Made by a program: the position numbers and the translations under genes. The notes under the pieces are model-generated. The model ran no database searches. It saw only the letters and a list, made by a program, of their open reading frames with translations, and was not told the origin of the DNA. From Bullera alba (Eukaryota; Basidiomycota; Tremellomycetes; Tremellales; Bulleraceae), in assembly GCA_001600095.1 (NCBI GenBank), contig BCIX01000001.1:1054001-1118000 (forward strand): a stretch of 64,000 nucleotides of DNA, written 5' to 3'. Within the stretch, counting starts at the first letter, position 1, and every line of letters starts with the position of its first letter. Positions 49,601 through 60,478 of the stretch are shown here, one piece after another.

Positions 49601-50847
49601 ATGCTCGCATCCATCCTCTTCGCCCTTCTTCCCACCCTAGCCCTGGCGGCACCGGCCGACTGTGCAGCTCGAGCAGCCCCCAGCTCAAGACGTGTTCACC
49701 TCAACCAAAGTTGCTCGACCATCTCCCTCTGCTTCTTCGGCACCGAATGTGACAACCGGCAACACTCCTACCGGTGACTGCAAATGTGGCTATGTACTGT
49801 CCAGCTTCGGTGACGCTTACTACGATACCGTCAGCGTCCTTTCGTTCGAGACGTTTCCCGATGGACCTCTTGGGTCCGCCTCGGCTCTCTCAAAGTTCGG
49901 CTGGGAAATCAACGGCTCTTGGAAGATGGGTGGTGCGGGTCCAGATGGTACAGTATCCACTGGATCCGTCGACACCTTGTCTGTGCAAGATGGCGTACTG
50001 CTCATGACTGTCCCTGGAGGACAAAAGAAGGGAGACACCGTGAAGGGATCTGAAATCAACTTTGCTCAAGCTCTCACCGGCGGGGTGTTCATCATGGACG
50101 CTCAACTCGATGCCACTCCCGGTACATGTCAGTCCATCGTAAGTTACCGAAGATACGAGTGTGATGTTCATGAGCTAACGACTTGCTAGTTCACCTACAA
50201 TGACGGCGAAACTGGTGGTGACGAGCAAGACATCGAACTCTTGGGCACCACCATGTTGCAAAAGGGCGCAAATGGAACGCCCGAGGGTATCCAGCTGACC
50301 AACTGGGATGTGAGTCTGGACATTCAGTAGACCTATTCCCGTTGGCTGATTCTCGATCTAGCCTAACGGTACCCCGGGTGCTGGACACAAGAACGACAAT
50401 CTCATCGTGCCTTTCCCCTCCGATCCCACCACCGGTTTCCACACCTACACGTGAGGAAAAGCGCAGTCTACCCCGAGCAGAAGCTGACCCCTTTCGCAGT
50501 ATTGCCTGGCTGTCCGACAAGACGAGCTACGAGTATGATGGTCAAGCGCTGAAGTCGCCAACCATGTACAGTGAGTGTCTCGGGTGAGCTTGCCCCCTCA
50601 GGACTAACGCCGGTCGCAGGTTCTGTGAACCCCTCGAACGTCATTCTCAACCATTGGACCAATGGCGACCCTAACTTCACTGCCGGACCTCCCACTTCTG
50701 ACGTCGTGATGAAGGGTGAGCAGTATGCAGTACCCTATGCACGTCCACTGACACACGTCTCACGCAGTAAAAAGCGTTACCATCTATTACCAGAAAGGAA
50801 AGGGAATGGCATCTGGGTGCACAAAGGAGACCGCTTGTAGGGTGTAA
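49601..50847 (+). CDS. Secreted GH16 glucanase-like protein, copy 1 (one frame break)
   Basis: ATG 49601 gives a signal peptide (MLASILFALLPTLALAAPA). The mature part, DCKCGYVLSSFGDAYYD onward, has the GH16 fold with the catalytic motif DEQDIELLG (E-x-D-x-E) and IQLTNWDPNG. The C-terminus is ASGCTKETACRV. Signal-peptide frame and mature frame do not match: one extra C in the C5 run at 49676-49680 breaks them (removing one C gives continuous ARAAPAQDVF). Either a real lesion or a sequencing slip; the rest, including introns, looks intact. GH16 enzymes act on beta-1,3/1,4-glucans or similar. Copy 2 lies 692 bp downstream. Confidence 0.68.
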
Positions 50848-51539
50848 TCACAGACAGCTAGCCTGGCTGTTGTTCGTATTCCTATTCAGCAATGGACATT
50901 TGACCGTGATTGGGTCGTAGAGTTCCGTCTCCGGCGCGAAGGCCGTAGGATGGGTCATCACCGGGATCACGTGTCATCACTCGTCTCACTGATCAAGACG
51001 GGTCTGGGAATACCAGATCAAGTTAAGGATATACTCGGAAGCCCTGCCATACCTTGCCATACCCTGGGAGTAGCCGCAGAGTCTCCTGCTGGCGATGCCA
51101 ATCCGTATGTATCGGCCGGCTATATGCTATTGAGCTTTGAGGAAGCCATGATACTGGTCCGGATATAGAATCTGTCATCGATCACGGGGATTCCGGTCTC
51201 CGGCCTCCGGATCTCATAAGCTCCCTCAAATCATACGCAGTCATAAGCCAGACATTGGACGATCAAACAGATTGAATACCTTCATACCACCCGTGCTTCC
51301 CCCATCGACAGTGAAAGCATCCCTTTCAAACGACTCTGGAATTATCACTACTTCACCGCAGGATGCCTTTGAGCAAGGGACCATCCATCTCCGACCGTAC
51401 AGCCCGTACCATTCACCCCGTGAAACGACCAAGGAGCTGGCCAGGACGCCAGATTTGGAGATTGACCGATGAGACAGACAGATACTCGATTTGAAGCCGA
51501 CATGATGCCGCCCTGCATCGACTAACACCGTCATCGAGA
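50848..51539. other. Gap between the two GH16 copies
   Basis: 692 bp with no recognised gene; it separates the tandem copies. Confidence 0.4.
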
Positions 51540-52807
51540 GTGCTCGTTCCCGTCCTATTATCGCTTCTACCTACCCGTACCCTGGCTCTGGCTGCACCTA
51601 AGCGCTGCGCGGCTCGAGCCGTTCCTCCCGCCCAAGACGCCTTCACGTCAACTATAGTCACCAGACCCGCCCCATCCTCCTCTCCGGTGCCAGTCGCGCC
51701 TGTCCAGGACTGCAAATGCGGTTATGTCTTGTCCAGCTTTGATGACGCATACTACGACAATGTCAATGTCCTCTCTTTCGAAACGTTTGCCAATGGACCT
51801 CTGGGATCCGCCTCAGCTCTTGACAAGCTCGGCTAGGATATCAACGACTCTCTTCAAGTCGGCGGTCCCGGACCAGACGGCACGGTCACCACTGGATCCA
51901 TGGACACGCTCTCAGTTCAGGATGGCGTGCTGCACATGACTGTATCAGGAGGACAAGGTAGTGGGGGTAAAGTACTTGGTGCCGAGCTACACTTCGGTCA
52001 ACCACTCACTGGAGGGGTCTTCACGATGGAGTCACAACTCGACAGCACACCAGGTACATGCCAAGCTATCGTGAGTATATGAAGTATACATACTCTGCGA
52101 TGCCTGCTGATCTGGTCTAGTTCACATACAGAAACGGCGAACACGGAGATGAACAAGACATCGAGGTCTTGGGACAGTCCATGCTTCAACGGGTGCAAAT
52201 GGAACACCTGAGGGTATACAGCTAACCAACTGGGATGCGAGTGACACCGAATTTCCCCTTGATCTGTATGCTGATGTCAAATCTCCAGCCGAGTGCTACC
52301 ACTGAAGTGGGACACAAGAACGAGAATGTCATCATTCCATTTCCCTCCGATCCCAGCACCGGCTTCCACAACTACACGTAAGTCGAGTCTAGCTGCGGCC
52401 TACCGGCGAAAGGAGACTGACTCGTGTCTCGTAGTATCGCTTGGCTGAGCAACGAAACGAGATATGAGTATGACGGCGGAGCGCTCAAAGGACCAAGCAA
52501 GTATCGTGAGTCTGTCTGACAGCGACAAGCTGCAAGTGCTCATCCATACAAACCTATAGGTTCGGTCAACCCCTCCACGCTGATGCTGAACCACTGGACC
52601 GATGGCAACCCGGGATTCACTGCTGGACCGCCCATATCTGATGTGGTAATGAAGGGTGAGTCGGGAATGGGTAAAGCAAGCGCTGTGCCCCATGATACGA
52701 ACACACACTGACTTGACCTCCTCGTAGTCAAGCGTGTGGCCACGTACTACCAAAGCGGCAAGGACCTGCCGTCTGGTTGGACAAAGGAAGCCGCTTGCAG
52801 GATCTAA
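51540..52807 (+). pseudogene. GH16 copy 2, decayed duplicate
   Basis: Collinear with copy 1: hydrophobic leader (VPVLLSLLPTRTLALAAP), DCKCGYVLSSFDDAYYD, motif GDEQDIEVLG, and end TKEAACRI at 52807. Lesions seen by comparison: start codon position reads GTG (51540); TAG at 51834-51836 replaces the Trp codon of the FGWEIN region; one base is missing near 52190-52194, shifting frame before GANGTP; and the fourth-region intron donor is GC (52237) instead of GT. The catalytic motif survives, so decay is recent. The frame across the leader (CAARAVPPAQD) is intact here, unlike copy 1. Confidence 0.82.
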
Positions 52808-54099
52808 GTTGAGATCAGCAGTCCTGGTCATCATTGCTAGTATCGATCTGACTCAATGATGGACAATGAGCTGCTGCGACCCGTGACTGGCGTGACAGAG
52901 CACCGGCTCGCGGGACGGCCATCCGGGACGAGGCTTCCAGGTCGATTGCTCATCGATCATTGTCAGCCCGGAGCATCGGAAAGCGTCTTCACCTGTCTTC
53001 ACTAGCTTCGTCGAGTTGATGACCTCTCTCTCCGGCGCGGTCATCTGCCAAGACTGAACGGTATCCGGCCCACCTATCCGCTCTCTCCGGCAATCTAATT
53101 CCCGGCGGAAGTGTCACCAGCGAGAGGTTGTGGACAGCAGGCTACAGCAGGTGACAGCTTGATAGGTCGCAGGCTGTCGCAGGAGGTGAGCACAGGTGCT
53201 CGCTCCGCATTTAGCTGGGTCTCGTGATGCCAAGAAAGGGATGTGAGATGAGCCACAGTGACCGCTGATCTCGGAACCTGGACCTCAACGGCAGGGGGAA
53301 GGCTAGGACGGGACAGGAGGAGGAAGGCTGGGGAAGGCACAGAGCTCGTGAAGCTCGTGATGTATGATAGCGGAAGATGCATAGTAGAGTGATAACCGGT
53401 TGGGCATGCGAGGAGAGGCGAGTGAACTGGAACAGTTGGAATTGAGAGCGGGACTGCCGGGCCATTTTCCGGGCCGCAATCCCGGCTAACCCGGGCCAGG
53501 GGAAAGAGGGGGAGATCGGCGTTTCAGGAGCAGGAACCGTGCCTGCCAAGGAATCAAATGTCAAATCTAAAGATCGCAAGCTTGCAAATCCAGTTGTGTG
53601 CGCTGCCCGGTCCTTTTCACTGCTTACCTTTCCCAGTCTCATTCGCTGATGCTGCTTTCCAAGCTATCGTGCTCCAATCCGAGTGTATCTGTGGCTTGTC
53701 CTCACCTACCAGCTCCTGCCCGGGCCTGCCTTTCCCACCCGCGCCGCGCTGATCAAAGTGCGATGGCTGCAGCGGCCCGCTCGGGCCGCTGAGGGGCGAT
53801 AACCAAGAGACTGTCATTCCCGCTATCCGGATGACTTCTCCGTGCCATCGAACCGTCTCTGCCGGCTCATTTTACGATCGCGCCGGGGTCTTGAGTGGAG
53901 GACAGGGGTATGATGGTGGAGGCGACTGCAGTTCTGGCGAGAAAGGGTGAGGGTATATAACATGGACCCCCCGGGTCCCTTGGAGTCCCTCATCCGCCCC
54001 GCTTTCTCGACAGAGTACCGCACACTCACAGGCAACAGGTCTCAACAGGTCTCACTCTCAGCCTAGCACTCAGCCATTAACAGCGCAGGACCAGTCAAC
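52808..54099. promoter_or_regulatory. 1.3-kb promoter region of the MFS transporter
   Basis: Contains TATATAA at 53954-53960 (140 bp before the ATG), GC-rich CCGGG/CCCGG patches near 53460-53500 and G-rich AGGGG-type sequence near 53500-53515 (Mig1/CreA-like). CAACAGGTCT is tandemly repeated at 54033-54042 and 54043-54052. No gene recognised. Confidence 0.5.
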
Positions 54100-56295
54100 A
54101 TGTCGGAGTGAGTCATCGACCACAAATTCTACCTCGGTCAGAGATCATTGACTAACGCCCAGACCCAGCTCGGTCGACTATGCTGCGGCTCCAATCGCCC
54201 CACGAAAGAAATCTTTCACTCAGAACTCCCGAGCATACCTTCTGGCCGTGACAGCTTACATGGGCATCTTCATTTTCGGATACGTGAGTTGAGCGGGCTA
54301 GCTCCAGGGTCATGGGAGAGACCGCTGATGGGAACGGTGATACAGGACACAGGTGTCGGTGGTGGTGTCATTGCCTTGCCCAGTTTCACCAGAGACTTGT
54401 GAGTAGCTATCAGTAGACCTCTTTGATGACATACTGACCGAACCATCCAGCAAACTCATCGGAAGTGCCAACTACGTCGCCAACACCCAAGGCAATGTCG
54501 TTTCCATTCTTCAGGGTGGATGGTGAGTGACCAGACCTCGAGGTGCTCGTTCATCGCTGACATCCCTCACCAGCTTCTTCGGTGCCTTCATTGGTGCCCC
54601 ACTGTGTAACTGGATCGGACGTCAGCGTGCCTTAATGGTCGGATGTGTCGTTTTCATCGTCGGCGCTGTCATTCAAACCGCCACCACCAACTCGCTCCCC
54701 CAGTTCTACGTCGGACGCTTCGTTTGCGGCCTCGCTGTAGGAGCCATGAGTCTTATATGCCCTTGTTACGTGTCCGAATTGGCCCCACAAGACATCAGAG
54801 GTCGGATCACCGGGTGAGTAGGCTTTGACCGAGATTCGGAGCGCGAAATCTGACTTCGATTTAGTCTTTTCCAGGTCATCGTCGTCACCGGTGTTGCCGT
54901 TTCTTACTGGTTAAACTACGGTGTTGCCTTCATGTCATCCGAGGTGAGTCTCCTTAGAACATCTTTGCCGTCTGCAACGTCGCTGACTCTCGATCCAGGG
55001 CCACGCCCAGTGGAGAGTCCCCATCGGCTTCCAGTTGGTCCCCGTCGGCATCATGCTTGCTCTTCTCCCTCTGCTTAAGGAATCTCCACGGTGGCTCGCC
55101 ACCAAGCACCGAAACGACCTCGCCATGAAGAACCTCGCTTGGATCAGAAAGACCAATGAAGATGACGACGAGACCAGGGCCGAGTTTGCCGAGATTGTCG
55201 CTGCCATTGCCGAGGAGGAGCGAACCGCCGAGGGCCGAACCTGGAAGGAGATCTTTGCCAAGGGTAATCGAATCCGATTCTTCATTGCCTTCCTCATCTT
55301 CACCCTTCAACAGTGGTCTGGTCAGAAGTGAGTGATAGCACATCCGAGGTGACGTGTGCTGACTGGTCTCAAAGCTCCATCAACTACTACGCCCCAACCA
55401 TCTTCAAGGCTATTGGTATCCGAGGCAAGAACACTTCCCTGCTCGCCTCTGGTATCTACGGTATCGTCAAGATTGTCGCTACCGCTATCTTTATCGCCTT
55501 TGGTATCGACAGATTCGGTCGACGAATGTCCCTCTGTGTCGGTCTGGCTCTGATGTCGGTCTGCCTGTTCATCATTGCCGCCATCTTCAAGACCCACCCA
55601 CCAGACCCGCTTGCCGAGAACCCATCGTCTGCCTCGATCGCGATGGCTGCCATGATGTGAGTGCACGTGGTGTTAAAGATTGTCGGTACAGCCCGCTGAC
55701 GACCCATTTCACCCTCAGTTACATCTTCGTCATTCCATATTGCGGTGAGTTTCTTCTTTTTGCTCTATCTTCGGATCCTCCCTGACGCCGGGACCGTGTT
55801 CTAGCAAGCGTCGGGCCTATCCCATGGGTCTATTGCTCGGAGATATTCAACAACAGGACCCGAGCTTACGGTCTAATGACCGCCTCCGCATCGCAATGGT
55901 TCTGGAATTTCATCGTGTCGAGGTTCACGCCCAACATGGTGCTCAAACTCGACAAGGGTGGAATCGTGAGTCTCCCGCTGGTCCACTTGCTCCTCCTTGC
56001 TCCTCTGCGTGCTCATCCGCTTGCCCTCCACTCGTATCTGTGTCAGCGCTGACCTATCTTCCCTCAGTTCTTCTTCTTCGCTGCCATCAATGTAATCTCC
56101 GCCACTCTTGCTTTCTTCCTGCCTGAGACCAATGGTCGGTCGCTTGAGTCGATGGACGTGTTGTTTGGATTAGTTACCAAGGAGCAGCGAGAGGCAGACA
56201 TCGCAAGGGTGGTCGCGGGAGACAAGATGTCCGAGAATGGCGACGACGAGAAGGAGGTGTACGGCGCTCATCCCGTTCACAACGAAACGAAGTGA
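54100..56295 (+). CDS. MFS sugar/quinate-type transporter
   Basis: Twelve-span sugar porter. Exon 1 is short (MSE at 54100), then PSSVDYAAAPIAPRKKSF. TM1 carries FIFGYDTGVGGGVIALPSF. Further signatures: FIGAPLCNWIGRQRALMVG, YVSELAPQDIRGRITG, LKESPRWLATKHR, FTLQQWSGQNSINYYAP (TM7), FGIDRFGRRMSLCVG, and C-terminal FFLPETNGRSLESMDVLF. The tail is acidic (ENGDDEKEVYGAHPVHNETK). The GYDTGVGGG start is shared with fungal quinate and monosaccharide porters, so substrate is open. At least eight short introns. Confidence 0.88.
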
Positions 56296-57964
56296 AAGTT
56301 GGGTTTTTGATCTCTTTTGTATCGGTCTGTGATGAATGCTTCCATTCCCTTGCTGCTCATGACCCACCAGTGCCAGCGCGCAGCACTCAATGGATGTTCA
56401 GAGGACTGAAAACAAGAGATGAAAGAGGTGTTGAGGTTGCGAAATTTTGATACCGGAGCTCCTGCCGCGCGTTTCAGAATTTCAGATCTCGCCCAATTTG
56501 CCACCCAATTTGCCACCGCGTCAGGCACGCCTTAATGCTGTTCACTGGCAGCCGGGACAACGGATGCATGGAGATGCATGGTCGGCGCATTTATGGTCTG
56601 TAGCATCTCTAATAGCATGGACTTCACTTGCCTTGACTTGGCGTCAGATTGACTGCTGCTCTTAGGCTGCCGCGGTGGTAGATGACAGTAGCTTCACCTC
56701 TCGCACACGGTCGTATATCTGCTTTGCTCCCTTCGTCCTCCTCCTTCTCGTCCCCTACAATGCTCGGTGCCTTTCCCAGCTCGAACCAACCTAGGTTGTA
56801 CGAAGATAGAACATCCTGACCCGCTTGCTGTGTCCAGCTTCACTTGAAAAGGTGATGATTAGCATTAAAGTCGCACGTGTAAGCATTGGATATTGACGGC
56901 TGTTGAACACAGGACCCACTAACGAATGGTCAACAGCTCATCCTGCTGACCACACTGACCGAGACAAAGCGGAGTGATCTCTGTCATTTTGGCTCGAAGC
57001 ACAGATCAATACAGTAACGAGGTGGCTCATCCCGACGCGACCCGGCATGCACCACTGTCGTCCGAACGTGTGTGGTGTTGGATTCGTAGCGAGTCACTGC
57101 TGCCGGATGATGAATGTCCGATATCAGAGGCAAGCATAAGTCATTTTGGGAGCAGTGTCTTCGGCATCCCTGCGTCATGGTCTATAAGTGATGATGCGTA
57201 GTTATGTAAAGCGACAGACATCTGCTGAACTTGTTGAACGTGTCTACACCTTTGCTCCATGTTCGAGGCCGAACGGGCTGGTCACGAATCTGCTCACGAA
57301 TCACGCTTCCTTCTCCGAATCTTGCTCTATCGCCCGCGCCGAAGTCCCAGGAGATGCCGTATGGTCATGCGGGGTAAGCTGGAGTAGACGCTGTTAAAGC
57401 TCCGAAAAGTGGAGGAGGGATCGACGAACGTGCGCACGGTTCAGCCAATCTGATTGGATCGAGTCCAGTTGACGGCAGTTGAAAATTGTTTCCTAGTCTT
57501 TTTTCAGCTAACCGGAGCGGGTCGCGTGGAGTGTCCTGCCGAGTCACTCCACCCAGGCTCAGCCAGACTGACAGAGACAGGTGGTGATGAAGTCTTCCTA
57601 GGACCTGGCTGCGACGTCGCTTGCATCGAAATAGACTGGAGGAGCAGGTATATAGTCTCCAACCTCTGCTCATCTCTCACCTACTCTCACTCCCATTTGG
57701 TGCTCGTGACTCGACTGCAGCCAATTCGAAACACTCGAAAAGAGATCAAACCGCCAAAAGCCAAGGCCAAGCCGAGGTGACAAACGTTTGTCAGATCTCA
57801 AAGTTTTCGTCCTCGCTCCTTCCTCCTCGACATCAAACTCCATCTGCTTGGCGTCGCCTTCAACTTGATCGTGGCGTCTCTTGCCGCACCTTGGCGATCA
57901 CAAGCAGCCCATCTTATCTTATCGGTACCTTGGTCACACGACCCAAAGGACTCATACGCGCACG
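56296..57964. promoter_or_regulatory. 1.7-kb region upstream of the phosphate-type transporter
   Basis: No gene recognised. It holds the E-box CACGTG at 56874-56879 and AACGTG (reverse of CACGTT) at 57065-57070, 57237-57242 and 57427-57432, and a TATATAG at 57649-57655. CACGTG/CACGTT are Pho4-type sites in yeasts, which would suit the gene that follows. Confidence 0.45.
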
Positions 57965-60139
57965 ATGTCGCACATGTCGGCCAACCCGACCCCGGCGCAA
58001 AACCCAGTCTTCAGCCGCGCACCACCGACACTCGACATCGACAATCAACTCTACGCCGCAGAGGTGGCACAAGCGGCCAAGGAAAAGCTCGACCGATCAG
58101 GCAGTGACTCGATCAATACTCCCACCGTAGGCGAGCTCAACGACTCGTTCGGACCTTCCCACCCGCTCTTCCAAGATCTCGCCCCAAGAGACTCGTACAA
58201 CGCGGATGGTGTCTACTGGGCCGACCTCCCTTTCAGAGAGAGGCAGCGATGGGTCAACGCTCAGAGCAATGCCGAGGCGAAGAGAGAGTTCCAACACGTT
58301 GGCAAAATGTTCAAGGCCGACCCGCTCAGCCCGCTGTCCGCGTACTTTAAGCGATACGTGATCGGTGGTTTCGGTCTCTTCACCGAGGGCTATACGTGAG
58401 TCGATTCGACACCAGCATGACTAGAGCTGACCTCTTATCAGTCTCTTCTCGATCGGCAACCTGAGTATCTTGTACCAGGCCGTTTGGCCTATGTGCTGGA
58501 AGACCCACGAGGTCTGCGACCACAATTGGGTCTCAGCCGTGGACTATCTTCAAATCATCGGTGAGTCTTGCTACGAGGTCGAGTCTCGCGCTGACCTGTC
58601 CAGGTATCATTGTCGGTCAGATCCTCGTCGGTATCGAAGGTGACTGGATTGGCAGAAAGTTTGGTCTCGTCCAGGACGCCCTCATCATGTTTGTCGGTCT
58701 CGTGATGCTCACAGCGTCGTGGGGTACGACACTCAACGGCTGGGTCATCTGCTATGCGTGAGTTATCATCGTTGAACAAGGTGCAGACTCGTGCTAACTG
58801 CCGCAGGTGGTCGCAATTCTTCTACGGTATCGGAGTGGGTGGTGAATACCCAATGACATCCACCACTGCGCTCGAGTCCAAATCGAACGGCGCCAAATCC
58901 CAGACCGACGACAAGCTGCACAGAGGCCGAAACGTCGTCCTGGCATTCTTGATGCAGGGTTGGGGTCAGCTGTTCAACCAGGCCGTTCTGATTGTCCTGC
59001 TCCTCATCTTCCACCACTCTGGCAACCCACCCTACTCCAAAGTCTCCGCTCAATGGACCTTCCGAGTCTCCTTTGCCATCATGGGTCTGATGACTCTTTG
59101 GTTGGCTTACTACCGATACTACAAAAAGGTCTACTCGTCGTCCGCCCTCGCTAGGTCGAAGAAGAATGCTCGAGTCAACCAATCTGGCTACGACATCCAA
59201 TCGCTCAAGCTCGTTTCCACCCACTTTGGCGGACGTCTATTCGGCTCTACCATGGGTTGGCTTTTTAACGACTTCCTGTTCTACGGCAACAAGCTCTTCG
59301 CCTCGACATTCATCGGTATCATCTCGCCCAGCTCCAAGGGCAATGTCATGACCACTTGGCTCTGGAACCTGGTCAACATTGGCGTCTCGCTAATCGGCTA
59401 CTATCTCGCGGCATTCCTCATCGACCACAAGTTCTACGGAAGGCGGAGAATGCAGATTGTCGGTTTCCTCGGTGATGGTGTCTTGTTCCTCATCTGCGCC
59501 ATCTGGTTCAAACAGCTCGAGAGCGCTCAACACATTCGAGGTTTCCAGACCATCTACTACCTCTCCTCGTTCTTCCAGCAATTCGGACCCAACTGCACCA
59601 CCTTCCTAGTCGCCGCCGAGATCTTCCCGATTTCTGTTCGAGCCACCGCCCACGGTCTGTCCGCTGCGGCCGGTAAAGTCGGTGCTCTCCTCCCCGCCGT
59701 CATCTACAACTATGTAGGCGCTCACACTCGATTCTGGATCGTCTGTTGGTTTGGATTCGCCGGATGGATCGTCACTTGGATCTTCATTCCCGACACCACC
59801 GGTCTCGACCTCCGAGAACAGGACCGATACTGGACCTATGTGCGAGAAGGCCGGGCAAAGGAGTACCACGGAATCGCTGTTCACCCTAGACATCTGTCCA
59901 TGTGGGAGACTGTGGTGCTCAAGCGACACCTCGCCTACGACCCAGCTCTCGACAGGGAGAGTAAAGTTCAGGAGATGAGAATCTATTACGAGAACAGGCA
60001 GAGAGATGCTGCCCTTGAGGGCGGCAAGGGAGACGACAAGCTCCGGTCCGACGAGGACGACGAGGGAGAGGAGATTAGCTCCACCGCTTCGAGCTACTTT
60101 GAGAAGACGCCGAGGCTCGTGGCTAAAAACCCCCAGTAA
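57965..60139 (+). CDS. MFS transporter of the phosphate:H+ symporter (Pho84/Git1-like) type
   Basis: Starts MSHMSANPTPAQNPVFSRAP at 57965; a longer frame from 57881 adds 28 residues and is unlikely. N-terminal tail about 140 residues, then FGLFTEGYTLFSIGNLSILY (TM1), AVDYLQIIGIIVGQILVGI, and DWIGRKFGLVQDALIMF. The PHS-like signature GVGGEYPMTSTTALES follows. A large single exon (58805-60139) carries the second half: LAFLMQGWGQLFNQAVLIVL, GWLFNDFLFYGNKLFASTF, FQQFGPNCTTFLVAAEIFP and a hydrophilic tail ending EKTPRLVAKNPQ. Related proteins import phosphate or glycerophosphodiesters. Introns: about 58396-58440, 58560-58603, 58761-58806. Substrate unproven; upstream E-boxes hint at phosphate control. 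Confidence 0.84.
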
Positions 60140-60478
60140 GGAGTAGACAGACTAGATCATAGATCATTAGACTTGATGACAGATGTATGCCGTATAATGC
60201 GATTACCTTCCTGCTCTTCTGTGTAATATACAGTAACAGTCCCGATTGGCAGAGGCCCCAAGCCGGTCTGTAACTACCTGCGAGTGGATGGACACAAGAA
60301 TAGCAAGGCCTCAAGTGATATCAGAAGGTCACCACCTTTGGGAAGGTGCTGCGTGGTCGGGAATAAGCCCAGTCACAAAGAAGTTAGGTCGATAGACTCT
60401 TCATCATTGTGCTACATTGTGGTTTGGGTATCACTGCTCGATCGTACACTGACTATTGGATACAGACATGTGATCATT
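60140..60478. other. Convergent gap
   Basis: 339 bp between two convergent stops, holding both 3' regions. No gene seen. Confidence 0.4.

Noticed and set aside
49662..49697. 22-nt intron to rescue GH16 copy 1
   Set aside because: Too short to splice, and the aligned copy 2 is coding across this site.
58766..59224. 152-residue minus-strand open frame inside the phosphate-type transporter
   Set aside because: Antisense shadow with composition dictated by the coding strand.
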